From the IMG/VR virus record IMGVR_UViG_3300044611_000147, positions 1 to 41,407 of that record: 41,407 bases of DNA. One strand, given 5' to 3'. Position numbers and translations under genes: made by a program. The notes under the pieces were generated by a model. That model was not told where the DNA came from and searched no databases. It saw only the letters and a program-made list of their open reading frames with translations. Shown piece by piece: positions 9,301 to 17,205 of this stretch. Position 1 is the first letter of the stretch; each line of letters opens with the position of its first letter. This DNA comes from a virus.

Positions 9301-11275
9301 CCGTCCTGATCTTGCTGAAACAATTGAAGGACCAAACATCAATCTATCTGACCTTAATAAGGTAGATCGTATTGGTGCTCGAGTAGGCGGTACTACCGAT
9401 GCTGCTTGGAAGATTCTAGCGGATGCTGAAACCAAAATGGTTCGTGCTCCATTGTTTAAGAAATACTGGAGTGAAGAACTTAGAACATTAATTACTAATG
9501 CTCGTAGAACTGGTGCGGATCCATCAGATTATTTTATCAATAATCAACTTAACGATATTGCTAGACGTAAAGCTTTGGCTAGAGTAGAGCAGACACTTTA
9601 CTCATCTCGCCGTCTTACAAATGGTATGTATGCTGCTCGTTATGCAATGAGCTTTCCAGTAGCATTCTTTAACTCACAGGCTGTGGCTCTTCGCTTATTA
9701 GCGAAGAACCCTATGAATGCTTATTGGTATAGCAGTATTACCCAAGCATTAGATGAGTTTGAATCATATGAGGATAAAGAAGGAAACACTTACAAATCTA
9801 TTAAAGATGTTCCAACTGGAACACCAGTAACAGTTAAGTTCCCTATTTATAACAAGACACCAGATCAGATAAAATCCATATTGCGACCATTTGTTGATGA
9901 ACGTGGCGGTGGGCTAAGAGTAAATCCTAAGCAATTAGAGTTTATGATTGGCGATCCAAGCGTATCTTGGATTGGAAGTGGAACACTTTCCAGTCTAATC
10001 AATAATGGTTTTGGTCTTGGAACACCGTTTAATATTTACGGTGAAGAGATCGACAAGGGTCTACGTAAATTATTTGGTGATGACTTCTACGAGAACAGCG
10101 TTCTTTATGGAGGATATCCATCAGAGGGCAATACACTATTCCATACTTATGCATCAACAATGATGCCAGGATACATGCAATCATTGTTAAAGGTAATTGG
10201 TGTTGATAGAGGCGAACGTTGGTTTGATGGCGTTGCAGTAAGTTACAAGGCTGCAGTTGCTGAATGGGTTAGAAATGGTGAAGTTGGCGAACCGCCAACC
10301 TTTGACCAAGCAGCAAAGAATGAAGGATGGATGAACTTCCTCCGTGCTTCAGTTCAATTCTTTTCTCCTATATCAATTACATTTGATCCTGTAACTAGAT
10401 CAGCAATTGATTATTATGCTAAATTGGTTGAAGCCAACAAGGGTGATTACGATGCTGCAGATGCTCAGTTTAAAAAAGACTGGGGATATGATGGCTTTGT
10501 TTTACTAGGTTCAACAAGAAAGAATGTTGCTGGTCTTTCATCATCTTACGATGATGTAAAGATTCTTAGAGACAACCCAGATCTTCTAACAAAGATTGCA
10601 CGTACAAACATGAAGTACGCTGGAATGCTTTCAACTGGATATGGAAAAGAATTAACCAGTGAGTACTCCTCTGTAGTTGCATCTATCTATAAATATCTAG
10701 ATTATCCTGGTAAGTCTAAAACGCCTATCAGTAGGCAAAAGACTGAAGATGAAGTTCAAAAAGAGGTTGAATCAAACCTTGGTTGGATTGAGTTTAGTAG
10801 ATTAGAAGAGTTAAGAAACTCACGAATGTATGAATTTGGAGTAGGTTCTACCTACGACCCACGATATGAATTAAGTGGAATCCAAGATGATTACAAAGCC
10901 AGAGTTGAAGAACTTTCTGTTAAATACCCAGGCTGGGCAGATACCCGCAGAGATAACCAAAGAGAGTTTTGGACAGAACTTTTTCCTGTAGTTAAGGTCA
11001 TTGCAAGTGACATGAACTGGAGAAAGCAAGCCGACACGGAATCAAATAAATGGGCTGACATTGCTTTGTGGATAGAACAAGCTGAAGCATTTCATAAAAA
11101 ATATGAAGCTGCTGGAGCAACCGATGCTATGAGATATGACATGAGAGCATCTTTTTCACAATTCCATTTTGATTTCTTACAAAATGCATCTGATGAGTTT
11201 AGTGTATTTGCTACAAGATACTTAAACAGTATGCCTGAATTAAATCCAGATCTAGTAATGAGGAGACCTAAATAG
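6317..11275 (+). CDS. Giant putative internal virion (ejection) protein, 1652 aa
   Basis: This is the largest gene of the window. The product has no signal peptide and no catalytic motif I can identify. It is largely alpha-helical. A Lys/Ala/Glu coiled-coil stretch covers about residues 720-800, a hydrophobic Ala/Val-rich patch lies near 70-140, and a second membrane-like patch sits near residue 1110 (YAMSFPVAFFNSQAVALRLL). Size, position downstream of portal and the lack of a tape measure fit an internal core protein that is ejected with the DNA in short-tailed phages. The ATG at 6317 overlaps the preceding gene by 8 nt. The alternative is a tape-measure-like or polyvalent toxin-type protein, but the two discrete patches do not look like a tape measure's central transmembrane repeats. 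Function is inferred from context. Confidence 0.65.
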   Translation: MSKWSGWGDTFANEPEIDTPSPVKKFVKEQATEVVDKTKAGKIEAKAGEVLTNVIQKGQEGNIFTRNLTNVALSAMNLASKVIVPITQGASTLALTPQAVARGKGLNSFAYAKEKSKEISMGQAVAAPIGQGIGKFIPGDIGPSFTDEGFDVFNDQQRNKAFKDEWIGIFASGSTDLALATLGTKGARNITSGAKNAVVGPTTVRNGDLTAFRDNLKVTTDWAARADGTPPPNGLAVLVDDAVKETNLTKLAANPLVTETNNPVRTATILSRLNNHDDVADYLLAERGDAAAFTRFMQRQPLEADHIDNFGIKDYAPLSDWDQIKDEHLTPDLTNRYKRIIEAKKAKDKTFASALDDFASMVGEGERVDFVPGKFAKYEQLQLAKNKVKLQAKYGDLKLFGEDGGQGWRSKLYQSNQYERGVRVIAYVGSGRPQGHINISNPRRFEAASDLLSDLNRLQFLRGTEGTQFKRKQVERFLAAQTDTQRAIALAKIEESVFIELGRKYGVNELLDVANPNLAKENAAIIEQISKWVSGKTGRRQTLKKYAVDNGMIPDEQGTINITNNFTSISNEAQTLPMLDFRKLETEIILHVNRELKEGPITPGQVKSARLTQTGMALSQLFDVANMVFSNLNLLRIAYIPKNSIVDPLARASMATESLELFRNAIPAVKNALYNNSVRLTNLSKFVPNMPGNKAYKAEQHALEQIRQISRDKEFPKYIKAWDESKVKFEQAQKEFEKALAVQKKAEAALAKASKANKAKATDAKHAADDLAIEAEENFLSIQTELNRNAHIVQGISSLIEKQRAKVAPGIIARGDKKQQKRLGQVAEQWEIDGKTYTIKGLLDPNQRGSQAYMTEIDTLENFYATGMRSEINNRLRAEGRRFVSIDRADSEAYFNALAHIANRQIRNELELPLGMIMRGDKDGDVLNWIYQSGNAGREWRRRMADRGYTTKDEYITWISETKDKLLTMYPSKEVRDIILERPISTDEITALMKNRPDLAETIEGPNINLSDLNKVDRIGARVGGTTDAAWKILADAETKMVRAPLFKKYWSEELRTLITNARRTGADPSDYFINNQLNDIARRKALARVEQTLYSSRRLTNGMYAARYAMSFPVAFFNSQAVALRLLAKNPMNAYWYSSITQALDEFESYEDKEGNTYKSIKDVPTGTPVTVKFPIYNKTPDQIKSILRPFVDERGGGLRVNPKQLEFMIGDPSVSWIGSGTLSSLINNGFGLGTPFNIYGEEIDKGLRKLFGDDFYENSVLYGGYPSEGNTLFHTYASTMMPGYMQSLLKVIGVDRGERWFDGVAVSYKAAVAEWVRNGEVGEPPTFDQAAKNEGWMNFLRASVQFFSPISITFDPVTRSAIDYYAKLVEANKGDYDAADAQFKKDWGYDGFVLLGSTRKNVAGLSSSYDDVKILRDNPDLLTKIARTNMKYAGMLSTGYGKELTSEYSSVVASIYKYLDYPGKSKTPISRQKTEDEVQKEVESNLGWIEFSRLEELRNSRMYEFGVGSTYDPRYELSGIQDDYKARVEELSVKYPGWADTRRDNQREFWTELFPVVKVIASDMNWRKQADTESNKWADIALWIEQAEAFHKKYEAAGATDAMRYDMRASFSQFHFDFLQNASDEFSVFATRYLNSMPELNPDLVMRRPK

Positions 11276-12021
11276 TGGCTGACGAAACAGGCGTTGAATA
11301 TAATGTAAATAAAATTTACATTGAAGGTTTTACTAATAAACCTGGTGGTCGTGGTGCTTCAGTAGCCGAAGCCAAGAATTTTTTTAAAAACCTACGTGAA
11401 ACAAACTCAGGTGCATACGATGCATTAAAAAGGGCAGCAGCTGCAAGAGGTTTACCAACCGACCATAAGTCTTTAACAAAGATTATGGACGCTGCCGTTG
11501 ATTGGACACAAACAATCAACAACCCATTAAGAAGTCAAGCAATGGGTATTGACCCAGGCGCATATTTAGATTACATAAAACCTGGATCTATAGACTTTGG
11601 CGCACCTAAAGGACCTAAGTATGGAACGTCTAAACAGATTACTGAGCAGACAACCCAATACAGCCCATCTTCTGGTGCTCAAACAATCAGTGACACCATG
11701 GAGCAAGAACTTGGTCGCACCGCTTCCGCTGCTGAAATAGCAGCAGGAACAACAGGATTAAACGCTGCAGCACTAAAAGAACCTTCTAGATATGAAGGAA
11801 CTACAACCACCTCTCCTGGTGGTAAGGGTATTGCTCTTGGTCAAACTGTTACTAAGGGAACTCAAACAACTGGATTTGATCCAACCATGTTTGCTCGTAA
11901 CTTTGCTCGCAGCCAACCAGACTTTGCGGAATCATTTGCTGCTAAAAACTTTTTAAAACTAGTAAGCGGTTTATTAACAGACCCGAATGCTATTGGAGCG
12001 GTGGTGGGCGATGGCAGATAA
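11275..12021 (+). CDS. Hypothetical internal virion or structural protein
   Basis: The 248-residue product starts with GTG at 11275, overlapping the preceding stop codon by 1 nt. The N-terminal 100 residues look folded and helical (AEAKNFFKNLRE). The middle is Thr/Ser/Gly/Gln-rich and probably a flexible linker, and a short helical end follows (FARNFARSQPDFAESFAAKNF). No family is recognised. It lies between the giant protein and two LysM proteins and is presumably co-assembled with them. Confidence 0.65.
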   Translation: MADETGVEYNVNKIYIEGFTNKPGGRGASVAEAKNFFKNLRETNSGAYDALKRAAAARGLPTDHKSLTKIMDAAVDWTQTINNPLRSQAMGIDPGAYLDYIKPGSIDFGAPKGPKYGTSKQITEQTTQYSPSSGAQTISDTMEQELGRTASAAEIAAGTTGLNAAALKEPSRYEGTTTTSPGGKGIALGQTVTKGTQTTGFDPTMFARNFARSQPDFAESFAAKNFLKLVSGLLTDPNAIGAVVGDGR

Positions 12022-13264
12022 ATATACGGTTAAGTCTGGAGATACGCTTTCCAAGATTGCTGCTGCAAATAAAACAACTGTTGCTAAAATTATTGCTGCC
12101 AACCCAGCGTTGACAACAAATCCTAAATACAATGGTGGTAACACCATATTTTCTGGAACTAAACTTACCCTTCCTACAACAGTAAAAGATACCAAACCAG
12201 TAGTTAATACACCAGGTATTCCACCAGTAACTAGTGGAACAACAACCAGTTATTCTCCTGGCACCAGCACGGTTGTAGATACTGGCATCTCTTCTACAGG
12301 TGCTACCCAAATGGATACTTTATCCATGGCAACTTTGCAAGCAAAGTTTGGTATTGCTGCTGCGGTTATTGGATCGGATCAAAGTTTAAAAGATGCCTTG
12401 AATAAAATTCTTGGTCTTGATGGTAGCGGTACCATGATTACCGATCCATCTTTACAGCAACAAATAATTATGGGAACCACATGGTATAAAAACCAGACAG
12501 ACACCCAACGCAAATACACATACTTTAAAGAAACAAACCCTGGTCAGTATGCTGCAGATCTACAATTAAATGCAAGCAATATTGTTAAACAGTTTTATGG
12601 CAACGGAATAACTATCAGCTCTGCTGATGCTATTAAATATGCAGACCAAATGATGCAGCAAGCCATTATTAAAGACGGCAAGGTTATGAGATATGACCAA
12701 GACTTCTTGAACAAACTAATGGCTGACGCCATTAAGTTTGAAAAAACTAACTCTATTGACGGAAAGGTCATATATGACCTTGATGGAAAATTAGAAACAA
12801 TGGCTGATGCTTTATACCAAAGGGCTTATGACTACGGATATCCAGCCACAACATCAAACGCTGGCTTTACAAAATGGTTTGAAGCTACTGTAAAAGGTTT
12901 GGTTGCTGGAACATTGAATCCAGAAGATATTGATGACGAGCTAAAGTCTAGAGCAATGTCTTTATTTCCTGGTTTGAAAGATCCAATCATGCGTGGTCAA
13001 ACATTAAGAGATGCAGCGGATCCATACCTAAGTGCAATTGCACAAACATGGGAAGTAGATCCAGATACATTAGATCTTAATAACGACACAGTACAACAGG
13101 TTCTTAACTATACAGATGAAAAGGGAAACATTGTGCCAATGAATCTTTATGGGGCAAAGAAGACCGCTCGTAGACATTCAAACTTTGATTTCACCGAAAC
13201 AGCTAAAGAAGAAAAGACAAAGATTGCATCGACAATCCTTAAAGATCATGGGTTTCTAGCATGA
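12011..13264 (+). CDS. Virion protein with N-terminal LysM domain
   Basis: The 417-residue product starts at ATG 12011, overlapping the previous gene by 11 nt, with a G-rich Shine-Dalgarno-like stretch upstream. Residues 4-50 form a LysM domain (YTVKSGDTLSKIA, then ANPAL, PKYNGG, SGTKLTLP). A Thr/Pro/Ser linker covers about 55-95 and a long helical C-terminal body follows. LysM should bind cell-wall glycans. The same extended LysM, with the unusual NPKYxGG insert, recurs in the next gene and in degenerate form in the 4098 gene. I infer a structural protein that engages peptidoglycan during entry. No catalytic lysozyme or peptidase motif is visible in the C-terminal body. Confidence 0.75.
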   Translation: MADKYTVKSGDTLSKIAAANKTTVAKIIAANPALTTNPKYNGGNTIFSGTKLTLPTTVKDTKPVVNTPGIPPVTSGTTTSYSPGTSTVVDTGISSTGATQMDTLSMATLQAKFGIAAAVIGSDQSLKDALNKILGLDGSGTMITDPSLQQQIIMGTTWYKNQTDTQRKYTYFKETNPGQYAADLQLNASNIVKQFYGNGITISSADAIKYADQMMQQAIIKDGKVMRYDQDFLNKLMADAIKFEKTNSIDGKVIYDLDGKLETMADALYQRAYDYGYPATTSNAGFTKWFEATVKGLVAGTLNPEDIDDELKSRAMSLFPGLKDPIMRGQTLRDAADPYLSAIAQTWEVDPDTLDLNNDTVQQVLNYTDEKGNIVPMNLYGAKKTARRHSNFDFTETAKEEKTKIASTILKDHGFLA

Positions 13265-14820
13265 GCGCACAAGACGCAGCAAACTGGGCAAGAACTGTTG
13301 GTGCATTTCAAGAAGTATATAAAGCAGCAACTACTCCTGCACCTGTAGTTCCAAAGCCAGAGGTAAGTTATCGTGTTCAACCTGGTGATACATTAAGCCA
13401 GATTGCTAAAAACAATAACACAACTGTAAAAGAATTGCTTAAAATAAATCCAGCATTAACTAATAATCCTAAGTATGATGGTGGAAGAACTATCTTTTCT
13501 AATACAAAGATTGTTTTAGAACCAGCGGTTAAAGCACCAAAAGTGCAAACTACCCCAACTGCACCAACTACCCCAACGACTCCTACAGATCCAACAACCC
13601 CTACGGATCCAACAACTCCTACTACACCAACGACCCCAACGACCCCAACGACCCCAACAACTCCTACTACACCTACAACACCAACTACACCTACAACTCC
13701 TAGTAGTACTGAGTTTGTTAATCCAACATCAGCAGCAACTAATTCAATCAATGATCAACTTGCTGCATTAACAGCACAGATTGCAGCCATGCAAGCTGCA
13801 GCAGCTAAACCTGCTGCACCTACTGTTGCTGGTCAAAAGACTGTTCGTAAAACTGGTGGAGTAGTCGAAGTTTATCAAGTAATGTCTGATGGAACTCTTG
13901 GTGCAAAACTAGAAGAGTATAAAGATTTTGGTGCTCGTGATTCAGTAATGAAAATGTTTGAAAATACTGGATTAGGTCAGGCATACATTGATTCTCTTAT
14001 GCAATCAATTGATAAAGTTTACGAAGAAAACATTATGCCAACCGATGCCCAGGTTCTTAATAGTATTTATAATAGCCAGGCTTACAAGACTCGTTTTGCT
14101 GCCAATGAGGCAATTAAAAAGCGTATGGCAGATGGTAAAGGTCGTCCTGGAGACAGACTGCTAACACCATATGAGTACATTCAAACCGAAAAGGCATATG
14201 AGGAAATCCTTAGAGAAGCAGGTCTTCCTACTGGTTTCTATGACCAGCAAGAAGATTTTACTAATTTCATTGCTTTGGGTGTAAGCACGGCAGAGTTAAC
14301 AGATCGTGTAAACATAGCAAGGAATGCTTTAAATAATGCTGATCAAGGAATCAAAACAGCACTTAAAGATTTCTATGGTTTAACAGATCAAGATTTAACA
14401 GCCTATCTTCTTGATAAAGATAGAGCAATTAATGTTATTGATTCTAGATTTAAGTACACAACCGAAGAAGCCAAGAAGATGTATACATCTGCAGAGATTG
14501 GTGGAGCAGCACTACGTGCTGGTCAAATGTCTGATAAAGCTTTTGCGGAAGAAATTTATGGTGCTGGTAAAGCAGGTCAAGCAGAGTCTGCATTCCAGAC
14601 CGCTGCTGCTCAGCAAAAAGATTACCAACGCTTAATGAGTTTGTATGGAGAAACTGCTGGATCACAAGATGTTGCTCGTGAAGAGTTAGCACTTGCTGGT
14701 GGAACAGAAGTAACCATGAAGAAGAAGAGACTTGCCTCTCAAGAAAGAGCCAAGTTCCAACAAAGATCTGCAATTGACACGTCGTCTCTTGGACGCCGTG
14801 ATAAAACAACAAATATATAA
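13261..14820 (+). CDS. Virion protein with LysM domain and Thr-Thr-Pro repeat linker
   Basis: The 519-residue product overlaps the previous gene by the four bases ATGA. A short helical N-terminus is followed by a LysM domain at about 37-86 (YRVQPGDTLSQIA, PKYDGG). A rigid tandem Thr-Thr-Pro linker covers about 97-147. A long helical body rich in Ala, Gln and Glu occupies 155-519, ending with a basic segment. The layout of binding module, stiff spacer and helical body is typical of an anchored cell-wall-binding protein. It is the last gene before the 141-nt gap that precedes scaffold and capsid. It is probably part of the internal core or tail needed at infection, by inference from context. 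Confidence 0.75.
   Translation: MSAQDAANWARTVGAFQEVYKAATTPAPVVPKPEVSYRVQPGDTLSQIAKNNNTTVKELLKINPALTNNPKYDGGRTIFSNTKIVLEPAVKAPKVQTTPTAPTTPTTPTDPTTPTDPTTPTTPTTPTTPTTPTTPTTPTTPTTPTTPSSTEFVNPTSAATNSINDQLAALTAQIAAMQAAAAKPAAPTVAGQKTVRKTGGVVEVYQVMSDGTLGAKLEEYKDFGARDSVMKMFENTGLGQAYIDSLMQSIDKVYEENIMPTDAQVLNSIYNSQAYKTRFAANEAIKKRMADGKGRPGDRLLTPYEYIQTEKAYEEILREAGLPTGFYDQQEDFTNFIALGVSTAELTDRVNIARNALNNADQGIKTALKDFYGLTDQDLTAYLLDKDRAINVIDSRFKYTTEEAKKMYTSAEIGGAALRAGQMSDKAFAEEIYGAGKAGQAESAFQTAAAQQKDYQRLMSLYGETAGSQDVAREELALAGGTEVTMKKKRLASQERAKFQQRSAIDTSSLGRRDKTTNI
13549..13701 (+). repeat. Tandem Thr-Thr-Pro coding repeat
   Basis: About 17 in-frame 9-bp units encode TTP, with two TDP variants. The DNA units vary at third positions (ACC/ACA/ACG/ACT), so the peptide is better conserved than the DNA, which argues for selection on the rigid proline-rich linker. 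Such arrays commonly change copy number. Confidence 0.85.
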
Positions 14821-14961
14821 ATAGGTTCCGTTCCTGATCGACCAGCCCAGGTAACGTGTATAAGTCTGGTAGTCATCACGTCTATGAATCACTTCCCCTG
14901 GTGAGGAGTACGTGTGGTGCAAACCCGATGAGGGTTCAATCAACTAATAGGGAGAAACGCA
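14821..14961 (+). promoter_or_regulatory. 141-nt leader before scaffold and capsid genes
   Basis: No gene is seen in this gap, which is the longest in the virion module. It contains ACCAG and CTGGT arms around a TATAAG-like box near 14859-14864, and an AACCC, GATGA, GGGTT hairpin near 14924-14938, followed by GGGAGA as the ribosome binding site for the scaffold. A promoter or structured leader giving high capsid expression is plausible. No -35 box close to consensus was found. Confidence 0.35.
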
Positions 14962-15420
14962 ATGGCAGAATATACAGAGTACGACTTCGAAGACGATACC
15001 GAGGACTTTGGTACTGATCTAGTGAAGAAACTACGCAAGCAAGTTGATGTGCTTTCCAAGCAACTTAAGGAAAGAGATCAAGTTATTGAGGAGTTTCAGA
15101 CTTACAGTCACGAAGCTTCAGTCGGAGAAATCCTAGAGCAATTCGGACTCAATCCAAAAATCGCTCAGTTCATTCCATCGGAAATTGAAGCCGATGAGGA
15201 TGCAATATCTGAATGGTTAACAGAATACGGCGAAGCTTTTGGCATCACTGCTGTTGACGAGTCAGAGGCTGGTTATGAACCAGACGCTGATGCTCAATCT
15301 TTTGAGCAAATATCAGACTTTGAAGATGGCGATGTCGATCCAAATGTGGGTCGAGATATCTCTTCTTTGATTGCTAACGCAACAAGTGCAGAAGAGTTAA
15401 CCAACTTCTTGAAACGCTGA
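14962..15420 (+). CDS. Acidic capsid scaffold or assembly protein
   Basis: The 152-residue, strongly acidic product sits 32 nt before the major capsid gene, the usual site of a scaffold. It has an N-terminal Asp/Glu-rich segment, a coiled coil at about 20-48 (VKKLRKQVDVLSKQLKERDQ), a helical middle, and a short C-terminal helix ending in Lys-Arg, as often used by scaffolds to touch capsid protein. GGGAGA lies 7 nt before the ATG. The assignment rests on position, acidity and coiled coil. Confidence 0.78.
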   Translation: MAEYTEYDFEDDTEDFGTDLVKKLRKQVDVLSKQLKERDQVIEEFQTYSHEASVGEILEQFGLNPKIAQFIPSEIEADEDAISEWLTEYGEAFGITAVDESEAGYEPDADAQSFEQISDFEDGDVDPNVGRDISSLIANATSAEELTNFLKR

Positions 15421-15452
15421 TAGTCCACATTAAACCCTAATAGAAGGAAATT

Positions 15453-16427
15453 ATGCCTACTACACCAGCAACGTCAACTACGACATCAACGATGTCGAAT
15501 TTGATCCAGACGGCGTATGATAAGTATATCGAGTTTAACCTTCGCTCAGAACCAATGTTCCGCAAGTTTGCGGACAAGCGTCCTGTCGATGTGACAAACC
15601 CTGGTAATACTGTTGTATTCCAAGTTTACACAGATCTATCTCGTGCTACATCAGCACTAACCCAGACTGAAGATCCAGATGCAGTACAGTTGAACAACAC
15701 TAACAGAGTAAATGTTACTGTTGATGAATACGGTAACTCCGTAATTACAACTGAGCGTCTTGCTCTTGAGTCTCTATCTGCAATCGATCCAGCTGTTGCC
15801 GACATGTTGTCTTTCAACATGCGTGATTCTCTTGACAACTTAGTTTGGAGAAAACTAACAGGTCTAGCAACTGGTCGTTTCACAGGAACATCTTCAGCCA
15901 ACGAGTCAACACTTAATGGACAAGATGTATCTTCATCCACAACAGCAGCAAACATCACAGCAGCACTTGCTCGCCGTGGTGTAGCAAAGCTACGTGGTGC
16001 ATCAGTATCACCTCGTGATGGTGGCTTTTACACAGCGTTAATTCACCCAGATGTATCTTTTGACCTTCGTTCAGAAGCACAATCAAGTGGATCTGCTGTA
16101 TGGCAATTGCCTCATACCTATACAGAAGCAGGCGTAGGAAATCTATGGACTGGTGAGATCGGAATTTACGATCAGATCCGCTACATCGAAACTCCTCGTG
16201 CTGAGTCTCTATCTGGTTCAGGTGCTAACAAGGTCTACAACACAGTTATCCTAGGAAAGCAGGCTCTTCTTGAGGCTGTATCTTACGAGCCAAAGACTGT
16301 TATCGGTCCTGTTACAGATAAGTTAATGCGTTTCCGTCCAGCAGGATGGAAGGCTCTGATTGGTTGGAACATCTTCCGCCCAGAGGCACGTTACGTAATT
16401 ACAACCAAGTCAAGCATCGCTGCTTAG
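15453..16427 (+). CDS. Major capsid protein (HK97-like fold, N4-gp56-like)
   Basis: The 324-residue product forms the icosahedral shell. It follows the scaffold and has a Thr/Ser-rich N-terminal arm. An E-loop-like region follows, then a helix containing DSLDNLVWRKL, and a late beta-rich segment with ALIHPDV, a pattern seen in N4-gp56-like capsid proteins. It ends with a compact beta segment (PEARYVITTKSS). AGAAGGA upstream gives a good ribosome binding site. A strong GCAA-loop hairpin follows the stop. Capsid identity is well supported by context; the N4-gp56 subfamily is my best guess. Confidence 0.88.
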   Translation: MPTTPATSTTTSTMSNLIQTAYDKYIEFNLRSEPMFRKFADKRPVDVTNPGNTVVFQVYTDLSRATSALTQTEDPDAVQLNNTNRVNVTVDEYGNSVITTERLALESLSAIDPAVADMLSFNMRDSLDNLVWRKLTGLATGRFTGTSSANESTLNGQDVSSSTTAANITAALARRGVAKLRGASVSPRDGGFYTALIHPDVSFDLRSEAQSSGSAVWQLPHTYTEAGVGNLWTGEIGIYDQIRYIETPRAESLSGSGANKVYNTVILGKQALLEAVSYEPKTVIGPVTDKLMRFRPAGWKALIGWNIFRPEARYVITTKSSIAA

Positions 16428-16435
16428 TTTGGTGG

Positions 16436-16464
16436 GGAGGGGCTGGCAACAGCCCCTCCTATTT
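16436..16464 (+). terminator. Hairpin after the capsid gene, partial terminator or mRNA stabiliser
   Basis: A perfect 10-bp stem (GGAGGGGCTG with CAGCCCCTCC) closes a GCAA tetraloop at 16436-16459. It is followed by TATTT, a broken T-tract. Since genes of the same operon continue 30 nt further on, it probably reduces but does not stop transcription, or protects the capsid mRNA 3' end. Confidence 0.75.
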
Positions 16465-16492
16465 AAAATACTAATAGAAAAGAGAATAGATA

Positions 16493-16639
16493 ATGCCAAA
16501 TGTAGGCGGAATGAAATTTAGTTATGGACCAGCAGGAATGGCTGCAGCAAAAAAAGTAGCTAAGAAAACTGGTAAGAAGATGGTGGTAAAACCTGCTATG
16601 AAAAAAGCAATGGTTAAGAAAATGGGCAAGAAGAAGTAA
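16493..16639 (+). CDS. Small Lys/Met-rich basic protein
   Basis: The 48-residue product has about a third of its residues as Lys, plus Met, Gly and Ala (ending KKMGKKK). The first gene after the capsid hairpin, it has an AGA-rich weak ribosome binding site. Its stop codon overlaps the next ATG (TAATG), showing translational coupling. No family is recognised. A nucleic-acid- or capsid-binding role is only inferred from charge. Confidence 0.6.
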   Translation: MPNVGGMKFSYGPAGMAAAKKVAKKTGKKMVVKPAMKKAMVKKMGKKK

Positions 16640-16794
16640 TGAAAAAGAAAGTTTGGAATACGCCTAACCCAAAGAAGATTTCAAAACCCTTAACGTCATC
16701 TCAGAAAACTGCAGCAAAGGCTGCAGCTAAAGCTGCGGGTCGCAAGTATCCAAACCTTGTTGACAATATGAGGGCAGCAAAGAAGAAAAAGTAA
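16639..16794 (+). CDS. Small Lys/Ala-rich basic protein
   Basis: The 51-residue product is basic at both ends with an Ala/Lys helix in the middle (TAAKAAAKAAGRK). It is joined by TAATG overlaps to both neighbours, so the four genes from 16493 are translated as a coupled set. The family is not recognised. Confidence 0.6.
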   Translation: MKKKVWNTPNPKKISKPLTSSQKTAAKAAAKAAGRKYPNLVDNMRAAKKKK

Positions 16795-16946
16795 TGTCTA
16801 AGGGAACATCAAAGACTAAACATCCGTTTAATCCAATACAAATTAAAAGTGGAATGGTAGTTCGTCTCCGTAAAGATGGACGAGTCCAAACCATACTCGG
16901 CAAAGTTGGAGAGTATAAAAAGAATGGCGACAGACCCAAGGCTTAA
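16794..16946 (+). CDS. Small basic protein with beta-rich core
   Basis: The 50-residue product has a predicted beta-hairpin (SGMVVRLRKDGRVQTILG) and basic tails. It is coupled by TAATG to the upstream gene and overlaps the next gene by 23 nt. No family is recognised; it is possibly a minor head component by location. Confidence 0.6.
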   Translation: MSKGTSKTKHPFNPIQIKSGMVVRLRKDGRVQTILGKVGEYKKNGDRPKA

Positions 16947-17205
16947 AAGAGCAGGTGTATCTGGCTTTAACAAGCCAAAGCGTACACCTACCCATCCAAA
17001 GAAATCACATGTTGTTGTAGCCAAGTCTGGCTCACAAGTTAAAACCATTAGGTTCGGACAACAAGGTGTATCTGGATCCCCGAAGAAGTCTGGTGAGACC
17101 AAGTCTTATCGTCAGCGCAGGCAATCATTTAAAGCACGTCATGCCAAGAACATAAACAAAGGTGTTATGTCGGCAGCATATTGGGCAGATAAGGTGAAAT
17201 GGTAA
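16924..17205 (+). CDS. Conserved basic aquatic-phage protein (DUF6321-like)
   Basis: The 93-residue product has features I associate with a small protein family of marine and freshwater phages (DUF6321, from memory). These are AGVSGFNKPKRTP, PKKSHVVVAK, KTIRFGQQG, and a C-terminal MSAAYWADKVKW. Function is unknown. The start at 16924 matches the family N-terminus and lies inside the preceding gene. Basic composition and position next to the capsid gene suggest a virion or DNA-associated role. Family assignment is fairly confident; function is not. Confidence 0.72.
   Translation: MATDPRLKRAGVSGFNKPKRTPTHPKKSHVVVAKSGSQVKTIRFGQQGVSGSPKKSGETKSYRQRRQSFKARHAKNINKGVMSAAYWADKVKW

Noticed and set aside
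13377-13751. Minus-strand frame rich in Gly-Val-Val
   Set aside because: It is the complement of the Thr-Thr-Pro repeat.
14899-14950. tRNA-like T-arm GGTTCAATC before the scaffold gene
   Set aside because: The flanking bases do not pair as a T-stem and no acceptor, D or anticodon stem can be drawn.
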